The notes under the pieces: generated by a model
Database searches by the model: none
Told to the model about the DNA's origin: nothing
What the model saw: the letters and a program-made list of their open reading frames with translations, nothing else
Translations under genes and position numbers: made by a program
DNA from: an uncultured Acetatifactor sp.
GTDB lineage: Bacteria > Bacillota > Clostridia > Lachnospirales > Lachnospiraceae
Reading direction: 5' to 3'
Length of the DNA: 15,884 nucleotides
Assembly: GCA_910584235.1 (NCBI GenBank)
Contig: CAJTZD010000074.1
Coordinates: forward strand, 1-15,884
Part shown: piece by piece, positions 1 through 6,676 of the stretch
How the letters are laid out: each line of letters begins with the position of its first letter
How positions within the stretch are numbered: the stretch's first letter is position 1

Positions 1-48
1 ACCATTTTTACGCGGGCTTCCCGTAATAACAACAATTTTCTTACTCAT
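1..48 (-). CDS. Flavodoxin-fold NAD(P)H/FMN reductase, N-terminus only (partial)
   Basis: Only the first 16 codons are in the window, and they read MSKKIVVITGSPRKNG. A short beta strand running into a GSPRKNG loop is the phosphate-binding start of the NADPH-dependent FMN reductase / flavodoxin-like family, in which this loop holds the FMN phosphate. The start is well supported: on the minus strand a GGAGGAG ribosome binding site lies about 8 bases before the ATG. The gene runs off the left edge, so its length and specificity cannot be judged. Next to it are a flavin oxidoreductase remnant and an HxlR-type redox regulator. That pairing is common for electrophile- or thiol-stress-inducible flavoproteins, and I infer this gene belongs to that regulon. 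Confidence 0.75.
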   Translation of the reverse strand, partial: MSKKIVVITGSPRKNG

Positions 49-118
49 ACAACGACTCCTCCTCTATTCTTCCTTCCTGCTTTTTTATAATAAGCCGGCT
101 TATACTTTGATCCGGCTT

Positions 119-337
119 TCATAACCCTTTCAGCCATTCTGTGACCTGCTCCCTGCAATATGGTCTATCGCCGCAGTATATCTCCAATGGCTCTTCCTCA
201 TCCGTCCCGCCACAGATTTCTTTTATGTCTTCCACGCTCCTGCCAATCCGCCGCCAATCGGTGCCATACAAAACCTGTTCTTACTGGTCAGTCCGCCAAT
301 CTGAAGCGGCTTTCCTAAATCCCCATAGTTTCTGCAT
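119..337 (-). pseudogene. Frameshifted, rearranged remnant of an old-yellow-enzyme-like flavin oxidoreductase
   Basis: A very good ribosome binding site (AAAGGAGG, 344-352) precedes an ATG at 337, but that frame stops after 18 codons. A shift of one base gives GKPLQIGGLTSKNRF followed by CMAPIGGG. This is the typical N-terminus of the old-yellow-enzyme / 2,4-dienoyl-CoA reductase family, where the strand leading to KNR and MAP carries FMN contacts. That frame stops at a TAA within about 35 codons. A third frame then stays open to the TGA at 119-121, reading SVEDIKEICGGTDEEE, PLEIYCGDRPYCREQ and VTEWLKGL. I do not recognise this tail, and it does not look like the rest of an OYE, which would need over 300 more residues. 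The stretch therefore looks like a large deletion joining the start of one gene to the end of another, plus a one-base slip. Confidence 0.6.
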
Positions 338-362
338 GTCTGTGCCTCCTTTACCTGCAGGA

Positions 363-391
363 TTGACTTTTTCTGCTGTTGATATTATAAT
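363..391 (+). promoter_or_regulatory. Sigma-A promoter for the HxlR regulator
   Basis: TTGACT (363-368) and a perfect TATAAT (386-391) are separated by 17 bases. Transcription would start near 398, giving a leader of about 85 bases before the regulator start. The -10 overlaps the -10 of the opposing promoter at 390-417, so the two cannot be occupied at the same time. Confidence 0.7.
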
Positions 392-417
392 TATAGCGAG
401 AATGAAACAGAAAACAA
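390..417 (-). promoter_or_regulatory. Opposing promoter for the flavin oxidoreductase remnant
   Basis: On the minus strand TTGTTT (417-412) and TATAAT (395-390) are separated by 16 bases. It points toward the ribosome binding site at 344-352. Its -35 touches the dyad at 417-441, so a bound regulator would cover it. It shares the A/T tract 386-395 with the plus-strand promoter. Confidence 0.45.
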
Positions 418-441
418 GTACGCACCTATAAGTGCGATACT
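417..441. promoter_or_regulatory. Dyad, probable HxlR-family operator
   Basis: The sequence is AGTA-CGCAC, a six-base centre CTATAA, then GTGCG-A-TACT. The arms are inverted repeats of nine bases with one bulged A. It sits between the divergent promoters and the regulator's start codon, where it could control both transcripts. Members of the HxlR family such as YodB and CatR bind TACT/AGTA-containing dyads, and both half-words occur at the ends of this one. Assigning it to the adjacent regulator is inference. Confidence 0.5.
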
Positions 442-482
442 AACATGAAAGTTATATACTTACCTAAAGGAGAGTGAAAGAA

Positions 483-815
483 ATGAGCGAACGCTGTATA
501 TCACAGGAATGCCTGGAAACAACAGGTTTCAGCTACACATTATCCCTCATCAACGGGAAATACAAAATGACAATTCTTTATACACTTATGGAATTTGGCA
601 TCGTCCGCTTTAATGAAATGAAAAAGTATATTGGCGAGATCTCTTTCAAAACACTAAGCTCTACATTAAAAGAATTAGAGGCAGACCAGTTGGTAAACAG
701 AAAAGAGTACCCGCAGATTCCGCCAAAGGTCGAATACAGCCTGACTGAGCGCGGAAAATCACTCATTCCTATTTTAGATAGGATGTGTGAATGGGGAGAC
801 AAAAATAGGATTTAA
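483..815 (+). CDS. HxlR-family winged-helix transcriptional regulator
   Basis: The protein has 110 residues and a single HxlR winged-helix domain covering nearly its whole length. It has LSLINGKYKMTILYTLM (helix 1), RFNEMKKYI...ISFKTLSSTLKELEADQLV (helix-turn-helix and recognition helix) and RKEYPQIPPKVEYSLTERG (the wing, the family's most conserved segment). Cysteines at positions 5 and 10 precede the domain. Redox-sensing relatives such as YodB and HypR use an N-terminal cysteine to detect quinones, diamide or hypochlorite, so a thiol-sensing role is plausible but unproven. I chose ATG 483 because AGGAG at 468-472 is 10 bases away; an in-frame GTG at 474 lies too close to that site. It diverges from flavoprotein genes, the usual targets of this family. 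It probably represses itself and them through the dyad at 417-441. Confidence 0.88.
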   Translation: MSERCISQECLETTGFSYTLSLINGKYKMTILYTLMEFGIVRFNEMKKYIGEISFKTLSSTLKELEADQLVNRKEYPQIPPKVEYSLTERGKSLIPILDRMCEWGDKNRI

Positions 816-848
816 CATGAAAGTTTTGCCAATAAGGAAGCCAGCACC

Positions 849-914
849 ATGGAGATCAGCTACAATGTAACCGGCAACCGCCGGAAAGAACTGGCAACCG
901 AAAAAAGACTGTAA
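849..914 (+). pseudogene. 21-codon remnant starting MEISYNVTGNRRKEL
   Basis: An ATG with AAGGA about 11 bases upstream opens a frame reading MEISYNVTGNRRKEL, then ATEKRL and a stop. The opening resembles the start of small clostridial proteins sometimes labelled virulence-related (M-[EK]-[IV]-x-YNVTG-x-RRK-x-L). This is from memory and not a search. Those proteins are over 100 residues long, so this would be only the first strand and helix. What follows to 990 shows no continuation in any frame. It may be a broken gene end left by the same rearrangements that damaged the flavoprotein at 119-337. Confidence 0.35.
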
Positions 915-992
915 GACATCCGCCACACAATCGCCGTTAACATTTTATCTGGCCTATGAAAATCTTATTTTCCTACTAAAAGCGTCATAGCA

Positions 993-2132
993 TCACTCTT
1001 TCAGAATATAAAACCGATCCTGCAAAAGCAGCCAGTTGGCCCGGAACCACTCCATGATCTGCCAGTAGCCGCAGCCCCGCAGATTGTACTCCTCCATCAG
1101 GCCAAACTTCGCAGACAGGCTCCTTACGTCCTCGAACCATACCTCGTGCTCCACACCATCAGTGGTATACTTAAAGTAAGGACTCTCCGCCACATCATCA
1201 AAGCGGATTGCCGCTCCGTGCTCTATGGCAATCCGCACAGCCTGCACGTTATTGATGGTAGCCGCCTTTGTGACGCCCCGCTCATAGGGCAGAGGCCAGT
1301 CGTAGCCATAGTTGGGAATCCCCAGGTCAATCTTCGCCGCCGGGATCTCTGTCAGCGCGTACTCCACCACCCTGCGCACCTGGTTTAAGGGCGCCACGGC
1401 CATGGGCGGGCCGTATGTATAGCCCCATTCATAAGTCATTAACAGCACATGATCCGCTGCCTCCCCCAGCGCACGATAATCTTTCCCCTCATACAAAAGC
1501 CCCGGCTGGTCTGCGCTGGTCTTTGGCGCCAGGGCCACGGAAGTCTGATACCCGGCCTGGCGCATGGACTCCGCCACCTGCCACACAAACGCCGTGAATG
1601 CATCTCTGTCCTCGGCCAGAATATACTCGAAGTCGATATCCACGCCCTCATACCCTTTCTCCCCCATGGTATCCAAAAGATTGCGAACCAGATTTGCCTT
1701 ATACGCCTCATTATTCACCACGGAATGGATCAGCTGATTATTGAAGTTCCCGTCAGGCCCAAAGGGCGTCAGGGTCAGAATGGGCAAGGCGCCGAAGCGG
1801 ACAGTCTCCGGTATCATCCAGGTATCGTCACCCAGGTTAGGCGGCACAAGCGCTCCCTCCTTTGTAAAGCCATAGGAGAACACACGCAGTTCCGTCAGAA
1901 AAGGCAGCGTCTGCTCCAGCACCCAGGGGCTGATGAAAGGATAGGCATAGCCGCTTACCGCTGCCGTCCTGTCCGCCTCCCTTACATAGCCGCTCACCAA
2001 AAGAGCTTGCCCTACGGCAAGCTCATATGGATACTCCAATTGATTGTCATATATCAGCTGTTCTACATTGGCATTCAGTGCCCGGGCAATGCTGTCCACA
2101 CTGTCCCCTGGTTTCACCACATAGATTTCCAT
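993..2132 (-). CDS. LysM plus GH18 glycoside hydrolase (YaaH/SleL-like)
   Basis: The protein has 379 residues. Residues 3-46 form one LysM peptidoglycan-binding repeat (IYVVKPGDSVDSIARALN...LAVGQALLV). Residues from about 55 to 370 form a GH18 barrel, with the catalytic signature GVDIDFEY at 163-170 and Glu169 as the expected proton donor. Further barrel strands include LMTYEWGY (231-238), with the usual substrate-contacting Met-Tyr, and YWQIMEW near the end. This architecture is that of Bacillus YaaH and SleL, spore-cortex N-acetylglucosaminidases, and of similar proteins in many Clostridia. There is no signal peptide, which is normal for spore-associated members. ATG 2132 is chosen because the LysM begins right after it and GGAGAGG lies upstream; an in-frame extension to 2231 lacks a binding site. 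It lies 236 bases after the mannosidase on the same strand. Spore function is inferred from the family only. Confidence 0.87.
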   Translation of the reverse strand: MEIYVVKPGDSVDSIARALNANVEQLIYDNQLEYPYELAVGQALLVSGYVREADRTAAVSGYAYPFISPWVLEQTLPFLTELRVFSYGFTKEGALVPPNLGDDTWMIPETVRFGALPILTLTPFGPDGNFNNQLIHSVVNNEAYKANLVRNLLDTMGEKGYEGVDIDFEYILAEDRDAFTAFVWQVAESMRQAGYQTSVALAPKTSADQPGLLYEGKDYRALGEAADHVLLMTYEWGYTYGPPMAVAPLNQVRRVVEYALTEIPAAKIDLGIPNYGYDWPLPYERGVTKAATINNVQAVRIAIEHGAAIRFDDVAESPYFKYTTDGVEHEVWFEDVRSLSAKFGLMEEYNLRGCGYWQIMEWFRANWLLLQDRFYILKE

Positions 2133-2264
2133 AAAAAGTTTTTCCTCTCCGCCCATGGCCGAAATGCGGCTTTCCCTCCGCGCAGGGATTTTCCTCTGAA
2201 TCCCGGCGCAAACCGGCTGCAGGCCGTCCATTTATTGGCGCTAATGTTTATGGTAATCTATATT

Positions 2265-2290
2265 CCCGGGCATGCGAATCTATGCCTGGG
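2265..2290. repeat. Hairpin between mannosidase and GH18 genes
   Basis: CCCGGGCAT pairs with ATGCCTGGG (nine pairs, one G-T) around an eight-base loop. There is no T run on either side, so it is not a standard terminator. It could protect an mRNA end or separate expression of the two genes. A second arm pair, CCTGCC/GGCAGG, lies at 2299-2321, also without a T run. Confidence 0.4.
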
Positions 2291-2368
2291 CTTTCACCTG
2301 CCTTAAAAATAACGGCAGGAACAAACCTCTTCTTCCATGCTGAACATCCCATGGATACCACTGAACGG

Positions 2369-5300
2369 TTATTTTACGATTCTGACTGTCTTTATCTCAA
2401 ATGCTTTGAAGTTCAAATCAATCTTTCCGTCCTCCACAGGAACCTCCGAAAGCACATTTTCCAGCATATCGCACAGATACGCCCTGCTGCCGAAAGCGCA
2501 GCGCACTTTGGCGGAAGTGGCGGATTTCTTGGATTCGTAAAGGCGCAGGACAATGTCCCCGCTGCCATCCTCCGCAGGCTTCATGGTATCTAAGATCACG
2601 TTCTCCCGGTCTATGGAGACTGCCGAGAAGCGCTCTGTCCTGCCATGGCTGACCTGAGGCTCCACATTCAATTCATAGCCCTGTCTAACTACATCGCTGT
2701 CCGCGAAGCTTCCCTCCCATGCGGTAAACCCGTAGGTAAACTGATGCACCCGATTGTCCGCCTGCATCTCCGGACAGGACGGCGCCCGCAGCAGGGTCAG
2801 CTCCAGCGCGTTCCCGTTCATGCTGATGCCGTATTTGCAGTCATTGAGCACCGCGGCGCCGTGGTTGCCCTCACAGAGCGCACTGTAGCGGTGGTTGCAG
2901 ACCTCGAACCTGTCCTTGTCGTACAGCCTGGAGCGATGGGCAGGACGCTCCACGAAACCGAACTGAATCTCGTTGATTCCGTTTTCCGCATAGACGTCCA
3001 CGGGGAACGCTGCTTTCAGCAGACGGTGCAGCTCCCTCCAGTCGATTTCCGTATGGAATTCCAGCCGCCTGCTGTCCGCGGCAAGGGTGATAAACTGGGT
3101 AAATGCGGACTTACTGATTTTGCCGCTTACTTTCAGCACGCCCTCCAGCCCATCCCTGACACATTCCACCTTTACGTCCGTGAGAGCCTCTGTCTCCTGC
3201 TGGATATAATTGGAGTCAATGTCCCAGGCATCGAACATGCGGGGCACATCCTTATACAGGCGCAGATGGTTCAAGGGACCGGCCGCGAACTCCCTGCCGG
3301 AACTCTTCAGTACAAAGGACACTACTTCGCCCTGCCTGTTGACCTGAGCCTTGACCTCGGCATTTTCCATCACGAATCCGTCCGGAGTCTCCCTTACCAC
3401 ACAACTCGCCTCTTCCGGCTTCATTGCACGATGTCCCGCCTCCGGGTCATGGGTTTCGCCCACCACACAGCCAGCCTTTTCCGACATGGCGTCCCTGACG
3501 GTTTCTGCATCGTCACCAGAACCAGAAGACCGGTCATCCACAGGCACAAGGCAGACAGCGCCGCAGGAGGGGAGCGTTACCAAGGCTTTCACCTTTCCGT
3601 CCGCTTTCTGTACCGGAACATGCTCTCCCTCCAGAGTCGCCGCTCCCTCTCCAAAGCGCTCCGGCAGTTCCACCAATGTCCTCCGCTCAAAGCTTAAAGA
3701 GTTCCAGACTGTCACGGCCTCTTCACAGCCGCTGTCCGTCAGCGCCTCCAGCGCCCTGTCCGTCATCTCGCCTGCGGATTTCTGCAGTTCGTGGTGAGCC
3801 TTTTCCGCTTCCACATACACCCTTGCGATACTGGAACCGGGCAGGATGTCATGGAACTGGTTTAACAGCAGTTCTTTCCACAGAGCGTCCGCCCTTGGCA
3901 GATCGTACTCCATGCCTTTTTCCATGGCCAGGCTGCTCCACAGCTCCATCTCCCGCAGCATGAGCTCGCTGCGGCGGTTGTTCTGCTTGATCATGGCCTG
4001 GGAGGTATAGGTGCCCCTATGGGCGCTGAAATACAGTTCGCCCACATAAGTGTTCACCGGGCCTCCCTGCTCTTCCATGTCACGGAAGAATTCTCCGGGA
4101 CCCGCCATTTTTATCCTGACGCTGCCCTCTAAATCCTCCTGGCGCTTTGCAAACTCTATATAGTCCCTGGCCGGTCCGCCCCCTCCGTCCCCATAGCCGT
4201 AAGGCATCAGGAACGCGTCCAGATCCTGGATCTGGGAGCGGTTCTTCCAGATATCGTTGGCCTCCGTAGGATCCGTGCGGTAGGTATAGCTGGTAGGCAG
4301 GAAAGATACCACCTGGGTTCCGTCCATGCCCTCCCAGTTGAAATAGTGGTAAGGGAACTGCTCCCCCTCATTGTAAGACCAGAATATCTTCTGGGTCACC
4401 AGATATTTCACGCCGCAGCCTTTCAGGATCTGGGGCAGCGCCGCCGTATATCCGAAAGTATCCGGCAGCCACAGGATCTGGCTGTCCACATCGAACTCTT
4501 CCTTATAATAGCGCTTTCCATGCACCAGCTGGCGGATCAGCGCCTCGCCGCCGGCCATATTTGTATCGGGCTCCACCCACATGGCTCCGTCCGCAATCCA
4601 CTGGCCTCCTTTAACCGCCTCTTTGATCCTGGCGAACAGCTCAGGATAGTATTTCCTGCACATTTCATAGGAAGCCGGCTGGCTCTGGATGAATTTGTAC
4701 TCCGGGTATTCTTCGATCAGGCGCAGTTGGGCCGCAAAGGTTCTGGCGGTCTTGCGGTAGGTCTCAGCCATGGGCCACAGCCATGCCAGGTCCAGATGGG
4801 CGTTGCCCACTGCATAGAATACGGGAGCAGTGGAGCCGTTCTTTGCCTCCATCGCAGGGCGCAGCGCTTCCCTGGCTGCCCGGTATGTGGAAATTCTCCC
4901 CTCCCTTTCCTGTTCGAAATCCACGATCAGGGTAAACTTTTCCAATGCCTTTGCGATTTTCGCCGCCCGAAGAGACTTCACATCCAAAGTCTGCAGAAGC
5001 TGTCTTAAGGTCTCTACATCCATATAAAGCTGATAGGCATCCTCATTCCAGATGCCGTAGGTGCACTTGCCAAGCACCCGCCTCTCGCCCTCTTTCGCGG
5101 GATCCTGATAGGCTCCGGGCAGCACGGGACCTGTTGCGCAGCCTCCGCCGGGCGCCTCCGGAATAAAGTGACCCGCATAGGTCTCCATCACCACATCGTA
5201 ATGTTCTCCTGCCCCCGCACAGGCGGCAAGCACATTGTCCTCCATAAAGTGATGCGGCTCCGTCACCCAGGAAGCCCGATAGGTTCCGAAAGCTTTTCCA

Positions 5301-5608
5301 TTGACGAACACCGTGGACTCTCCGCCGGGCTGCAGATCCATGACGATCCGCTGCCCCTGCGCTTCCTCAGGGAGATCAATGCTTCCCTTGAACCAGCAGT
5401 ATTCCCAGAGCTTTCCCCAGGTAAATCCCGGCTTCACCGGCTCAAACTCGCCCCCGAGCGCCTCTTCGCGGGTCAGGTAGTCCATGGTGGGAAATGCCTC
5501 CCATGAAATCTCCCCCAAAGGCTCATAAAAATCCTCCCTAAGGGTGCGGAGCCAGTGCTTCAGCCTGTCCCGCCATTCCGATTGCATCAGTTTCTTCAAT
5601 TCTTCCAT
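2369..5608 (-). CDS. Alpha-mannosidase, glycoside hydrolase family 38
   Basis: The protein has 1079 residues, near the usual size for bacterial GH38 enzymes of this type. Residues 1-255 form an N-terminal beta-rich domain (WGKLWEYCWFKGSIDLPEE, then a jelly-roll-like segment). The catalytic domain starts at AVGNAHLDLAWLWP; His271 and Asp273 are zinc ligands. WLPDTFGY carries the nucleophile Asp383, and GGQWIADGAMWVEPDTNM is another family signature. The C-terminal half is the beta-sandwich region. The enzyme removes alpha-linked mannose from glycans or mannosides and has no signal peptide, so it acts in the cytoplasm on imported sugars. The start has AGGAGG five bases upstream. Residues about 707-743 contain an imperfect 21-residue duplication in an acidic linker before the C-terminal sandwich. 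A candidate operator lies 41-64 bases upstream of the start codon. Confidence 0.93.
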   Translation of the reverse strand: MEELKKLMQSEWRDRLKHWLRTLREDFYEPLGEISWEAFPTMDYLTREEALGGEFEPVKPGFTWGKLWEYCWFKGSIDLPEEAQGQRIVMDLQPGGESTVFVNGKAFGTYRASWVTEPHHFMEDNVLAACAGAGEHYDVVMETYAGHFIPEAPGGGCATGPVLPGAYQDPAKEGERRVLGKCTYGIWNEDAYQLYMDVETLRQLLQTLDVKSLRAAKIAKALEKFTLIVDFEQEREGRISTYRAAREALRPAMEAKNGSTAPVFYAVGNAHLDLAWLWPMAETYRKTARTFAAQLRLIEEYPEYKFIQSQPASYEMCRKYYPELFARIKEAVKGGQWIADGAMWVEPDTNMAGGEALIRQLVHGKRYYKEEFDVDSQILWLPDTFGYTAALPQILKGCGVKYLVTQKIFWSYNEGEQFPYHYFNWEGMDGTQVVSFLPTSYTYRTDPTEANDIWKNRSQIQDLDAFLMPYGYGDGGGGPARDYIEFAKRQEDLEGSVRIKMAGPGEFFRDMEEQGGPVNTYVGELYFSAHRGTYTSQAMIKQNNRRSELMLREMELWSSLAMEKGMEYDLPRADALWKELLLNQFHDILPGSSIARVYVEAEKAHHELQKSAGEMTDRALEALTDSGCEEAVTVWNSLSFERRTLVELPERFGEGAATLEGEHVPVQKADGKVKALVTLPSCGAVCLVPVDDRSSGSGDDAETVRDAMSEKAGCVVGETHDPEAGHRAMKPEEASCVVRETPDGFVMENAEVKAQVNRQGEVVSFVLKSSGREFAAGPLNHLRLYKDVPRMFDAWDIDSNYIQQETEALTDVKVECVRDGLEGVLKVSGKISKSAFTQFITLAADSRRLEFHTEIDWRELHRLLKAAFPVDVYAENGINEIQFGFVERPAHRSRLYDKDRFEVCNHRYSALCEGNHGAAVLNDCKYGISMNGNALELTLLRAPSCPEMQADNRVHQFTYGFTAWEGSFADSDVVRQGYELNVEPQVSHGRTERFSAVSIDRENVILDTMKPAEDGSGDIVLRLYESKKSATSAKVRCAFGSRAYLCDMLENVLSEVPVEDGKIDLNFKAFEIKTVRIVK
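3365..3490 (-). repeat. Imperfect 63-bp tandem duplication inside the mannosidase gene
   Basis: Two adjacent units share AM, a short acidic stretch, then CVV and ET: AMSEKAGCVVGETHDPE (from residue 707) and AMKPEEASCVVRETPDG (from 728). The offset is exactly 63 bases (ATG codons at 3485-3487 and 3422-3424), and ACCACACA recurs in both DNA copies. Divergence suggests an old duplication in a linker, in contrast to the exact one in recD2. Confidence 0.5.
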
Positions 5609-5638
5609 TTTGCCTCCTATCTCAATTCCCTCCAGAAG

Positions 5639-5666
5639 ATATTAATTTATCTCTAAGAGATGTGCA
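5639..5666 (-). promoter_or_regulatory. Weak candidate promoter for the mannosidase gene
   Basis: On the minus strand TGCACA (5666-5661) and TAATAT (5644-5639) are separated by 16 bases. The -35 matches the consensus at four of six positions and falls in the middle of the dyad array at 5649-5672, as expected for a repressed promoter. No better pair was seen in the 150-base gap. Confidence 0.35.
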
Positions 5667-5672
5667 TCTCTT
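5649..5672. promoter_or_regulatory. Array of three alternating half-sites, probable operator of the mannosidase gene
   Basis: ATCTCT-A-AGAGAT (5649-5661) and AAGAGATG-TG-CATCTCTT (5655-5672) are two perfect palindromes that share their middle arm. The result is ATCTCT, AAGAGAT, ATCTCTT in alternating orientation. It lies 41-64 bases before the mannosidase start codon and overlaps the only promoter candidate. No sugar-responsive regulator is encoded in the window, so the binding protein is unknown. Confidence 0.5.
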
Positions 5673-5758
5673 TGCACTCTGGCGGCCTTGCGCCTGTTGC
5701 CTGGAGATTGAATTTGTGATCTTATTTGTGGTTCTTACTTCGGTAGAAATGTCCTTTG

Positions 5759-6394
5759 TCATACTCCTGCCTTTTTGCAGATATCCTGCAGACAGCACTT
5801 ATCGCAGTAAGGCTTTGTGCGCGCCGTGCAGACTGCCCTGCCATGGTCTACCAGACGATGGCAGAAATCATTCCCCTCCTCGGACGGAATGATCTTCCAG
5901 AGCTCCTTTTCCACCTTTACCGGTTCCTTGATGCCGTCCACAAGCCCCATACGGTTCACCAGGCGGATACAGTGGGTATCCGTAACGATGGCCGGCTTCC
6001 CAAACACATCCCCCATGATCAGATTGGCGCTCTTGCGCCCTACGCCGGGCAGAGCCAGCAGCTTATCGAAGTCGTCCGGCACTTTCCCGCCATATTCATC
6101 CCGAAGCATCCTCATGCAGGCGCTGATGTCCCTGGCCTTGCTTTTCCCCAGCCCGCAGGGATGGACGATCTCTTCTATGGCCTCCGCAGGAGCTTCTGCC
6201 AGGGCGTTCACGTCCGGAAACTTTTCATATAATTTCTCCACCACCACGTTCACCCGGGCATCCGTACACTGGGCAGCCAGGCGCACGCTCACCAGCAGCT
6301 TCCATGCCTGGTCATATTCCAGCGTGCAGTCCGCCTGGGGATACTCCTCCTTTAATCTCTCGATGATTTTCAGTGCCCGCTGTTTCTTTGTCAT
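5759..6394 (-). CDS. nth: Endonuclease III (DNA glycosylase/AP lyase)
   Basis: The protein has 211 residues, the normal size. It removes oxidised pyrimidines from DNA and cleaves at abasic sites in base excision repair. The helix-hairpin-helix is LPGVGRKSANLIMG (115-128), with catalytic Lys121. Asp139 in VTDTHCIRLVNR is the conserved acid. The C-terminal Fe4S4 loop has Cys189, Cys197, Cys200 and Cys206. The first gap is seven residues (C-TARTKPY-C), where the classical pattern is C-x6-C-x2-C-x5-C. I read that part of the DNA twice and it holds. ATG 6394 is chosen because AAGGAG sits eight bases upstream; an upstream in-frame ATG at 6445 lies beyond the palindrome at 6413-6425 and lacks a site. 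It diverges from the BFD-like gene, with 81 bases between starts. Confidence 0.95.
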   Translation of the reverse strand: MTKKQRALKIIERLKEEYPQADCTLEYDQAWKLLVSVRLAAQCTDARVNVVVEKLYEKFPDVNALAEAPAEAIEEIVHPCGLGKSKARDISACMRMLRDEYGGKVPDDFDKLLALPGVGRKSANLIMGDVFGKPAIVTDTHCIRLVNRMGLVDGIKEPVKVEKELWKIIPSEEGNDFCHRLVDHGRAVCTARTKPYCDKCCLQDICKKAGV

Positions 6395-6412
6395 TGGTTT
6401 CTCCTTATCTGA

Positions 6413-6425
6413 TGTGAAATTCACA
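6413..6425. promoter_or_regulatory. Perfect palindrome TGTGAA-A-TTCACA between nth and the BFD-like gene
   Basis: The arms are six bases around one central base. It lies 19-31 bases before the nth start and 51-63 bases before the BFD-like start, so a bound protein could affect both. TGTGA and TCACA are Crp/Fnr-type half words, but the usual spacing between them is six bases and here it is three. Identity of any binding protein is therefore open. Confidence 0.4.
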
Positions 6426-6475
6426 TAAAATTTCGGTTTATGCACATACTGTCCCTGAAAGGATGGTGATAATGT

Positions 6476-6676
6476 ATGGATTCAGAGCGAATCATCTGTA
6501 ACTGCCAGGCCGTCACAGCCGGCGCGATCAAAGAGGCCGTGGATTCCGGAGCCGATACCGTGGAGGAAGTACAGGGAATCACCGGCGCAGGTACCGTCTG
6601 CGGAGCCTGTCTGGAAGAGGTGGAGAAGCTGGTAAAAAGCCTAATTGCCCAGCGAAACGCCTCTCAGTCCTCCTGA
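6476..6676 (+). CDS. BFD-like (2Fe-2S)-binding protein
   Basis: The protein has 66 residues and consists of one BFD domain. CNC at Cys8 and Cys10 and CGAC at Cys42 and Cys45 are the four cluster ligands in the family spacing (C-x-C, then C-x2-C about 32 residues later). The fold occurs in bacterioferritin-associated ferredoxin and in nitrite reductase NirB, where it carries electrons through a [2Fe-2S] cluster. Stand-alone copies like this are common in Clostridia and mostly of unknown partner. The start has AAAGGA about 12 bases upstream. Its last 13 bases overlap the end of recD2 on the other strand (6664-6676), a convergent overlap that leaves no room for a separate terminator. It is the only convincing plus-strand gene right of position 1000. 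Confidence 0.87.
   Translation: MDSERIICNCQAVTAGAIKEAVDSGADTVEEVQGITGAGTVCGACLEEVEKLVKSLIAQRNASQSS

Noticed and set aside
90..118. AAGCCGG...CCGGCTT hairpin next to TTTTTT, first read as a terminator
   Set aside because: On either strand the T run lies on the wrong side of the stem, so it would not terminate. It may be part of the leader or promoter region of the partial reductase gene.
1449..3697. Long plus-strand open frames opposite the GH18 and mannosidase genes (285 and 350 codons)
   Set aside because: They lie opposite clearly functional enzymes with intact catalytic motifs, show no domain and lack ribosome binding sites. High GC at third positions opens such frames by chance.
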